Assembly (NCBI GenBank): GCA_029288195.1
Contig: JARFPR010000513.1
Location: forward strand, 1 to 6,865
DNA: 6,865 nt
Direction of reading: 5' to 3'
From: Gammaproteobacteria bacterium
GTDB taxonomy: Bacteria; Pseudomonadota; Gammaproteobacteria; GCA-001735895
Positions within the stretch are counted from its first letter, which is position 1, and each line of letters starts with the position of its first letter. A program made the position numbers and the translations under genes. This document shows, piece after piece, positions 1 to 4,503 of this stretch. The notes under the pieces were generated by a model. It was not told the DNA's origin. It did not search any database and was given only the letters and a program-made list of their open reading frames with translations.

Positions 1-56
1 TGTGCCAACTGTTGCGCGCTCGCAAAACAAAACAATGCGGCGAGAATGCATCGCAT
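1..56 (-). CDS. N-terminus of a secreted protein, truncated by the window edge
   Basis: Reading leftward from an ATG at 56-54 gives 18 complete codons, MRCILAALFCFASAQQLA, before the window ends. This is a textbook short Sec signal peptide: one arginine after the start, a hydrophobic core (ILAALFCF), then small residues (ASA) suitable for signal peptidase I cleavage at about residue 14 or 18. The start lies 4 bases beyond the stop codon of the ChaN-like gene on the same strand, so the two are probably co-transcribed and perhaps translationally coupled. A weak Shine-Dalgarno-like GAG sits inside the end of the upstream gene. The mature protein is outside the window, so no function can be given. 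The inferences are that it is a real gene and that it acts in the periplasm or outer envelope. Confidence 0.6.
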   Translation of the reverse strand, partial: MRCILAALFCFASAQQLA

Positions 57-60
57 ATTC

Positions 61-1278
61 TTACTCAAAGCTTTGTGGAAACCTGGCCTGCAGCTCGATC
101 GATTTATCACCGCGTAAAATTTGCAGCGGCAGCCAGGTGCCCGGTGCCTGGCGCTGAATAATCTCGATCAGCGCTGAATTTGAAACCGTTTTAAAACCCG
201 CGGCCGATTGAATGACATCGCCTTCGACAATCCCGCTTTTGGCAGCGACACTGTCGGCAACTACCTGCATGACGCGCACCCCCTCATCGCCGCTTTCAAT
301 CATGACACCCAGAAGCGGGCGTGGCGGAGCAGCCGCCCCGTTTTCCGCGTCAACCACGAACACCGCGGTGGCTAATTCCGCGGGTAAAGGATCACATTGA
401 AAATCCGAATCGATCGGCAACAGCACGTCAACATCCTTGATACCCATGTCAGCAAGCTGGTGCGGAATGCCATAGCCATACTCGAGATGACCCCGGCCAA
501 TTATTCCGACCACGATTGCGCTCGGATCGCGCCGGTGAGCCGCGGCCAGGGCTTCAGCCATGGCGCGATCCCAGGTTAGTTGTGCCTCGACAAAATACGA
601 AAACGCGTCACTACGCAAAACCTCGTCAAGGTCCGGTTCGACCGATTTATCGTCTTCAGCCCCGTCACCCATGCTTAGCTTGTAGGCATATAGTTCGGCC
701 AGCGAGTTGCGGTAATCATCGCTGGCTGGTGCCGGGTCCGACAGACCCATACGCTGCTCTTCGGTAAGCCCCTGCCAACCTTTCTCGCCAACCTGGGACA
801 CCAGTTCCCGATCAATATTCAGGGCGACCGTCGGCAGACGATTGAGACGCGCGAAATGCAACAACGGCAGGTAAAACCGGGCATTATAACCCCAGACCTT
901 TTGCCATTCGGACTGCTCGAGGAATTCCTGTTCGGTCAGCGTGCCCGCACTCCATGCGTCAAGCGCCGATTGCTTGCTGCGCGGCAACATTTCAAGGCCG
1001 ACCACCATGTTGGTATTGCGTGAATGTAATGCCGACAGCATGTATTGCTGCCAGCGATGATGCGCCATACTGGTGTGAGACTCGCCCAGCAATACAATGC
1101 GCGAGCGCTCGAGCTTTTTAAAAATTTGCTCGCCCGCCAGGGTTTCGCCGCTGGCGGGATCGAGCCACTGTGCGACATGATGATCACAGCTGCCAGCGGT
1201 TTCGCTGGCCTGGGCCAGGCTGAAAAGAGACAGCAACAGGCAGGTTGAAACAAAGCAGATCCTTGCAATGATAATCAT
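61..1278 (-). CDS. Periplasmic ChaN-like (heme-binding uptake fold) protein with C-terminal PDZ domain
   Basis: This 405-residue protein begins with a signal peptide (about residues 1-24, hydrophobic core CLLLSLFSL, likely cleavage after AQA). There is no lipobox cysteine near that site, so it is predicted soluble and periplasmic, unlike the lipoprotein ChaN. Residues about 35-290 form a ChaN/DUF399-type domain. Visible landmarks are IVLLGESH (61-68), GLEM with Glu96, and GRGH (261-264). The glutamate and histidine positions are those typical of the ChaN/Tiki/EreA-like superfamily, in which ChaN binds heme and relatives can be metal-dependent hydrolases. Residues about 319-400 form a PDZ domain (PLLGVMI carboxylate-binding loop, then GIVEGDVI and an LRG strand). 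The start is the first ATG, with GGGAG at 1293-1289, 10 bases upstream. A secreted protein gene follows within 4 bp. Function (heme handling or envelope proteolysis/quality control) is inference; the fold assignment is firm. Confidence 0.85.
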   Translation of the reverse strand: MIIIARICFVSTCLLLSLFSLAQASETAGSCDHHVAQWLDPASGETLAGEQIFKKLERSRIVLLGESHTSMAHHRWQQYMLSALHSRNTNMVVGLEMLPRSKQSALDAWSAGTLTEQEFLEQSEWQKVWGYNARFYLPLLHFARLNRLPTVALNIDRELVSQVGEKGWQGLTEEQRMGLSDPAPASDDYRNSLAELYAYKLSMGDGAEDDKSVEPDLDEVLRSDAFSYFVEAQLTWDRAMAEALAAAHRRDPSAIVVGIIGRGHLEYGYGIPHQLADMGIKDVDVLLPIDSDFQCDPLPAELATAVFVVDAENGAAAPPRPLLGVMIESGDEGVRVMQVVADSVAAKSGIVEGDVIQSAAGFKTVSNSALIEIIQRQAPGTWLPLQILRGDKSIELQARFPQSFE

Positions 1279-1380
1279 CGAGTTAACACTCCCGGGGCTT
1301 CGGCCAAATAGTTAGTGTAGTTAATACGGTTAAACACTTGACCGGGATCAGTGGCCTGTCCTTCGACAAGCAGGACTGCC
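1279..1380 (-). other. Intergenic gap between alaX and the ChaN-like gene, with repeated AGTGTT(T)AAC elements
   Basis: This 102-bp gap separates two minus-strand genes. Read on the minus strand it contains AGTGTTTAAC (1338-1329) and AGTGTTAAC (1290-1282), two near-identical elements about 48 bp apart. An oppositely oriented AGTGT lies between them at 1314-1318. The copy nearer the ChaN-like gene overlaps its ribosome-binding region. The arrangement could be an operator or chance in AT-rich sequence. Just downstream of the alaX stop there is a short imperfect hairpin (CCTG paired with CAGG) without a T-tract, so I do not call a terminator. No convincing -35/-10 pair stands out. Confidence 0.3.
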
Positions 1381-2094
1381 CTAGGGTTCAACCAGGGCAA
1401 GGCTGATGCGCTTATTCTGCCTGCCCTTGTTTTTAAGACCGGTGACGACGAGCTCACCAATCTCGGCGGTATTGCGCACATGGGTACCGCCACAGGGCTG
1501 GTAGTCGGTATTCTCGATCGAAATGGTACGCACCGTTCCGTGTCCCCTCGGCGGTTGCACCGACATGGTCCGCACCAGCTCGGGCTTTTGATCGAGTTCC
1601 GCGTCGGTAATAGCACCAATGGTAACCGGTATCGCCTTGTCAATCAGCGCGTTCAGATCCGCGGTCAGCTGTTCCTTGTCAACGACCTCTCCCTGCAGAT
1701 CGAAATCGAGCCTGCTCTCGGTTTCACCGACGGCACCACCCGTAGCCTGGGCACTAATCAGCGAGCACACCAGGTGCATGCTGGTATGCATACGCATCAG
1801 GCGATGTCGCCGTTGCCAGTCAATTTTCATATCAACCTTATCATTGACTTGTATCGCGCTTAAGTCGTCGTCTTCGAGAATATGGACAATATTATGGCGA
1901 TCGTCAGCATAGCGGGTATCGATAACCCGATAATCGCGTGCGTTTATTGTCAGGCGACCGGTATCGCCCGGTTGGCCACCGCCAAGCGGGTAAAAAATCG
2001 TCGCAGCGAGTATTACGCCGTTGTCGAGAACCTCGACCACCTCGCTGCTGAGTGTCTTCTGATAGCTGTCTTGATAAAATACTTTTTCGGTCAT
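1381..2094 (-). CDS. Alanyl-tRNA editing protein AlaX (trans-editing of mischarged tRNA-Ala)
   Basis: The 237-residue product is a free-standing homologue of the editing domain of alanyl-tRNA synthetase. The family hydrolyses Ser-tRNA(Ala), and in some members Gly-tRNA(Ala), in the cytoplasm to prevent mistranslation. The zinc site is fully present: HTSMH at 103-107 (His103, His107) and CGGTH at 201-205 (Cys201, His205). The N-terminal beta-barrel carries the glycine-rich PLGGGQPGDTG loop (36-46) that marks AlaX-M-type proteins and is absent from the shorter AlaX-S. Length fits a complete AlaX-M, with no aminoacylation or C-Ala domain. An AGGG at 2105-2102 lies 7 bases before the ATG, supporting this start. 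The gene diverges from dinB and is followed on the same strand by the ChaN-like gene. Family assignment is secure; the exact amino-acid specificity is not visible. Confidence 0.93.
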   Translation of the reverse strand: MTEKVFYQDSYQKTLSSEVVEVLDNGVILAATIFYPLGGGQPGDTGRLTINARDYRVIDTRYADDRHNIVHILEDDDLSAIQVNDKVDMKIDWQRRHRLMRMHTSMHLVCSLISAQATGGAVGETESRLDFDLQGEVVDKEQLTADLNALIDKAIPVTIGAITDAELDQKPELVRTMSVQPPRGHGTVRTISIENTDYQPCGGTHVRNTAEIGELVVTGLKNKGRQNKRISLALVEP

Positions 2095-2160
2095 CGTTGA
2101 GCCCTGCCAGTTATGCGATGATTTTTACCCACCCGGAACTGCGAAGCAAGTCAATAGCCC
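2095..2160. promoter_or_regulatory. Short divergent region between alaX (-) and dinB (+)
   Basis: Only 66 bp separate the two divergent start codons, so both promoters must lie here or overlap the opposite gene. On the minus strand TTGCTT followed after 16 bp by TAAAAA is a weak sigma-70-like candidate. On the plus strand TATGCG/GATGAT near 2113-2122 could serve as a -10 element. I see no LexA-type CTGT-N8-ACAG operator, so SOS control of dinB is not supported from this stretch. The presence of a regulatory region is implied by the gene layout; the individual boxes are weak. Confidence 0.35.
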
Positions 2161-3237
2161 GTGAATTCTATTCCGCAAGACAGCCGTAAAATCATCCATA
2201 TCGATGCGGACTGCTTTTATGCCGCGGTCGAAATACGCGACAATCCGGCGCTGAAAGGCAAACCGATCGCGGTTGGTGGCAGCGCGACGCGACGTGGCGT
2301 TATTGCCACAGCGAGCTACGAGGCGCGCAAGTTCGGGATACATTCGGCCATGGCGAGTGCGACCGCGATCAAACGCTGCCCGCAACTGATCCTGATTCCC
2401 GGGCGCATGTCAGTGTATCGCGAAGCTTCCCGCCAGATGCACGAAATCTTTGCCGAGTATACCGATCTGATCGAGCCATTATCTCTCGATGAAGCCTTTC
2501 TCGATGTCTCTGGTTGTCCGCGCTGCCGCGGCAGCGCTACGCTGATCGCGCAAGAAATTCGTGGGCGTATCGCGGCAGTCATCGGTATTACTGTCTCGGC
2601 CGGTATCGCATCCAACAAGTTTATCGCCAAGGTCGCAAGCGACCTGAACAAGCCTAACGGTCAGTACGTGGTTACCCCGGACCAGGTCGACGATTTTCTT
2701 TACCAGCTGCCCGTCAGTCGAATCTGGGGTGTCGGCAAGGTTACCGCGCAGCGACTCGAACAAAAGGGCATTAAAACCTGCGGCGACGTGCGCGCATACG
2801 ATGTCTTCCAGTTTGTGCAGGAGTTCGGCCAGTTCGGCGAACATATACACAGGCTCGCACATGGAATCGACAATCGCCCGGTGGTTTCGGAATGGAGACG
2901 AAAATCGGTCAGTGTCGAACACACCTATGACGAAGACCTGCCCGATCTTGAAAGCTGCCAGAACAGGATACCCGCCCTGATCGAATCACTGCAGCCACGG
3001 CTGGAGCGCCTCGACGAGGATTACCGCATTCAGAATTGTTTCCTCAAGATGAAATTTTTCGACTTCAATCAAACCACGGTAGAACGGCAGCTGACCGGGC
3101 CTAACTACACCGACTACGCGATGCTATGCGAAGAAGCCTGGCTGCGCGGTAAAGCCCCGGTTCGCCTGCTGGGTATCGGGGTGCGCCTGCTCGACCTGAC
3201 CGACAGCAGTGGTCAGATGGACCTGTTTGAAGATTGA
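2161..3237 (+). CDS. dinB: DNA polymerase IV (Y-family translesion polymerase)
   Basis: The 358-residue product is a full-length DinB, which copies damaged or misaligned templates without proofreading. The palm motif HIDADCFYAAVE (13-24) supplies Asp15, and SLDEAFLDV (108-116) supplies Asp110 and Glu111; together these are the catalytic metal ligands. Tyr20 occupies the ribonucleotide steric-gate position (Phe13 in E. coli DinB; Tyr is common in the family, as in Dpo4). SAGIASNKFIAKVASDLNKP (146-165) and the helix-hairpin-helix IWGVGKVTAQRL (188-199) follow, then the little-finger domain. The C-terminus QMDLF (352-356) matches the sliding-clamp binding pentapeptide. The start is GTG: an in-frame TAG lies only 6 bp upstream (2155-2157), so no earlier start is possible, and starting later would remove the catalytic palm motif. 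The ribosome-binding site is weak. The gene diverges from alaX. Confidence 0.96.
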   Translation: MNSIPQDSRKIIHIDADCFYAAVEIRDNPALKGKPIAVGGSATRRGVIATASYEARKFGIHSAMASATAIKRCPQLILIPGRMSVYREASRQMHEIFAEYTDLIEPLSLDEAFLDVSGCPRCRGSATLIAQEIRGRIAAVIGITVSAGIASNKFIAKVASDLNKPNGQYVVTPDQVDDFLYQLPVSRIWGVGKVTAQRLEQKGIKTCGDVRAYDVFQFVQEFGQFGEHIHRLAHGIDNRPVVSEWRRKSVSVEHTYDEDLPDLESCQNRIPALIESLQPRLERLDEDYRIQNCFLKMKFFDFNQTTVERQLTGPNYTDYAMLCEEAWLRGKAPVRLLGIGVRLLDLTDSSGQMDLFED

Positions 3238-3261
3238 GATCGAAAACAAAAATATTTACTC

Positions 3262-3289
3262 TTGTTTTTATTTATCAAATAGTTATGAT
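3262..3289 (+). promoter_or_regulatory. Candidate sigma-70-type promoter in AT-rich gap upstream of the small ORF
   Basis: TTGTTT (3262-3267) and TATGAT (3284-3289) are separated by 16 bp. The -10 matches consensus at five of six positions and the -35 at three. They sit in the most AT-rich stretch of the window (about 3240-3330), 60 bp ahead of the small ORF at 3350. No other plausible pair with 16-18 bp spacing was seen in this gap. It is a visual consensus match only. Confidence 0.35.
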
Positions 3290-3349
3290 CGCATTCAAAT
3301 GTAAGTTAAGAATAAACTCTGCTAACTTATTGAGCATAGGTCAGGACAC

Positions 3350-3538
3350 ATGGGCAAGAAAACACGGGCACCCCAATTCGAATCACTGATTTCGTCACCC
3401 TGGGCCAGGTCCCCAGACAATTCCTATTACGGCGATCCCCGATACGTGAACAAGGAACAGCATGGGTTAGAGGACATCGAACGTGACAAAACCGATGAAG
3501 ACGGCGTCGAGCAAGTTGTGATTCTGGGGTATAACTAG
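3350..3538 (+). CDS. Small hypothetical protein, 62 residues
   Basis: I do not recognise this protein. It is hydrophilic and rich in charged residues, with a basic N-terminus (MGKKTRAP), a central SPWARSPDNSYYGDPRYV segment (16-33) rich in Tyr, Pro and Arg, an acidic stretch (GLEDIERDKTDEDG, 39-52) and a short hydrophobic end (VEQVVILGYN). There is no signal peptide, membrane segment or cysteine, so it is predicted cytoplasmic and largely disordered. Evidence that it is real: AGG/AGGA elements at 3338-3346 just before the ATG, a candidate promoter upstream, a small hairpin shortly after the stop, and third codon positions that are moderately GC-rich (about 60 percent by hand count). The overlapping opposite-strand frame has an implausible Arg/Cys-rich composition. 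Against it: short length and no known homologue that I can name. It could be a small regulatory or binding protein, but that is speculation. Confidence 0.5.
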   Translation: MGKKTRAPQFESLISSPWARSPDNSYYGDPRYVNKEQHGLEDIERDKTDEDGVEQVVILGYN

Positions 3539-3550
3539 AAATTACTGCTT

Positions 3551-3570
3551 GCGGTCGTTTAGGCCGTTTC
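3551..3570 (+). terminator. Weak hairpin after the small ORF, possible terminator
   Basis: CGGTC (3552-3556) pairs with GGCCG (3562-3566), including one G-T wobble, around a 5-base loop, and TTTC follows. It lies 13 bp beyond the small ORF's stop codon. The stem is short and the T-tract poor, so termination would be inefficient and some read-through into the permease gene is possible. The rest of the 115-bp gap to that gene (3571-3653) shows no clear promoter. Confidence 0.25.
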
Positions 3571-3653
3571 ATTCTCCTTCGGCTCCGTCCCGGATCCGCG
3601 TTCAAGAATCATCGTCAGCCCACGCCATCATAGCGGAGTAAATTTACACGCTA

Positions 3654-4370
3654 ATGACAAACGAAATCCTGCTGGTACTGTTGGCATTCGGCACATCGAC
3701 GCTGACTGCAATCACGGGTATTGGCGGTGGCATGATGCTGATTGCAATAATGCCGGGTTTTTTGCCGGCGGCAGCCATTATTCCGGTCCACGGGATCGTA
3801 CAGTTGTTTTCCAATTCGAGTCGTGCTTTTTTCGGCCTGCGATTTCTGCGTTGGGAATTCGTACTCGCATTTACCTCGGGCTCGATCATAGGTGGCCTTG
3901 TCGCCGCGGGAATCACCCTCGAAATCAATCTTGAATATACACCGTTAGTTATCGCGGCCTACATCCTGTTCACAGTCTGGGGACCTAAACTGGAGTTTAA
4001 AAAGCCGATAAAGGGTGAATTTTTGCTCATCGGCGCAGTACAGACCGGATTGAGCATGATGGTTGGAGCCACCGGCCCATTGGGCCAGGCCGCATTGTTG
4101 CGCAAGGGTCTGCAACGCGATGCACTGGTTGTTACGGCCGCTTTGATGATGACTTTCACCCACCTGATAAAAATCATGCTGTTCGCCCTGCTGGGTTTTT
4201 CCTTTATCAGCTACTGGCAAATTATTATCGGTATGTCAGTTGCCGTAGTCGCCGGCGCCCTGCTCGGCACCCATATCCGCTATAAAATTCCAGAAGACGT
4301 GTTTCGCAAAGCACTTAAGTGGGCGCTGACGTTGTTGGCGTTGCGTATGATCTATATCACGCTAGCCTGA
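3654..4370 (+). CDS. TauE/SafE (DUF81) family membrane permease
   Basis: The 238-residue product is an integral inner-membrane protein with about seven or eight hydrophobic segments (roughly 4-21, 24-45, 68-88, 95-110, 122-140, 157-181, 184-206, 221-237). The two-fold TauE/SafE repeat is visible. The N-terminal half carries the glycine-rich ITGIGGGMML (20-29) and the C-terminal half carries GATGPLGQAALLRKG (138-152). Family members export sulfite, sulfoacetate or other small organosulfur or organic anions, but substrate cannot be read from sequence and no sulfur-metabolism gene is adjacent. The ATG is the first standard start after an in-frame TAA at 3639-3641. The nearest GGAG (3635-3638) is 15 bases away, farther than optimal, so translation may be weak or a non-ATG start (ATT at 3642) may be used. 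Length is slightly below the usual 240-260 but looks complete. Confidence 0.88.
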   Translation: MTNEILLVLLAFGTSTLTAITGIGGGMMLIAIMPGFLPAAAIIPVHGIVQLFSNSSRAFFGLRFLRWEFVLAFTSGSIIGGLVAAGITLEINLEYTPLVIAAYILFTVWGPKLEFKKPIKGEFLLIGAVQTGLSMMVGATGPLGQAALLRKGLQRDALVVTAALMMTFTHLIKIMLFALLGFSFISYWQIIIGMSVAVVAGALLGTHIRYKIPEDVFRKALKWALTLLALRMIYITLA

Positions 4371-4388
4371 AACCTAACGGCGGGACAC

Positions 4389-4400
4389 CAGGAATTCCTG
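4389..4400. repeat. 12-bp perfect palindrome CAGGAATTCCTG
   Basis: This is a perfect self-complementary 12-mer 18 bp after the permease stop codon. As RNA it could not form a tight loop of its full length, so it is more plausible as a dimeric protein-binding site or as chance than as a terminator. A run of seven A's follows at 4410-4416. Confidence 0.35.
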
Positions 4401-4442
4401 TCGATTTCTAAAAAAAGCAGACACTCGGGTTTCAGATTTCAG

Positions 4443-4467
4443 GGTCCGCTGACGACCCAAGCGGACC
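4443..4467. terminator. Inverted repeat between convergent genes, possible bidirectional terminator
   Basis: GGTCCGCT (4443-4450) and AGCGGACC (4460-4467) are perfect 8-bp complements around a 9-base loop, GC-rich and stable in either transcript. It sits 72 bp beyond the permease stop and 36 bp beyond the stop of the cyclase-like gene, which is where a shared terminator is expected. The flanking T-tracts are weak on both strands (TTCGATGTTAATTT on the plus side). On the minus strand a T7 run occurs only about 26 bases further on. Hairpin structure is certain; termination is inferred from position. Confidence 0.5.
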
Positions 4468-4503
4468 TTCGATGTTAATTTGTGGAGGCGATTTTAAATT
4501 TAG

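Noticed and set aside
1275..1643. Minus-strand frame overlapping the 3' part of alaX and the gap, whose TGA overlaps the ATG of the ChaN-like gene (ATGA)
   Set aside because: The part inside alaX is Arg/Pro/Ser-rich and reads as a shadow. AlaX is already full length in its own frame, so neither a separate gene nor a frameshifted extension is supported.
1351..1863. 170-residue plus-strand open frame antisense to alaX
   Set aside because: It is fully covered by alaX, whose zinc-site motifs fix the real strand and frame. The translated product shows no recognisable domain.
3591..3598. Palindrome CGGATCCG upstream of the permease gene
   Set aside because: An 8-bp palindrome is expected by chance in a window of this size and has no supporting context.
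3327..3605. 92-residue minus-strand frame antisense to the small ORF
   Set aside because: Composition is rich in Arg, Cys and Pro with no recognisable motif, and it has no plausible upstream ribosome-binding site. The plus-strand small ORF is the better candidate.
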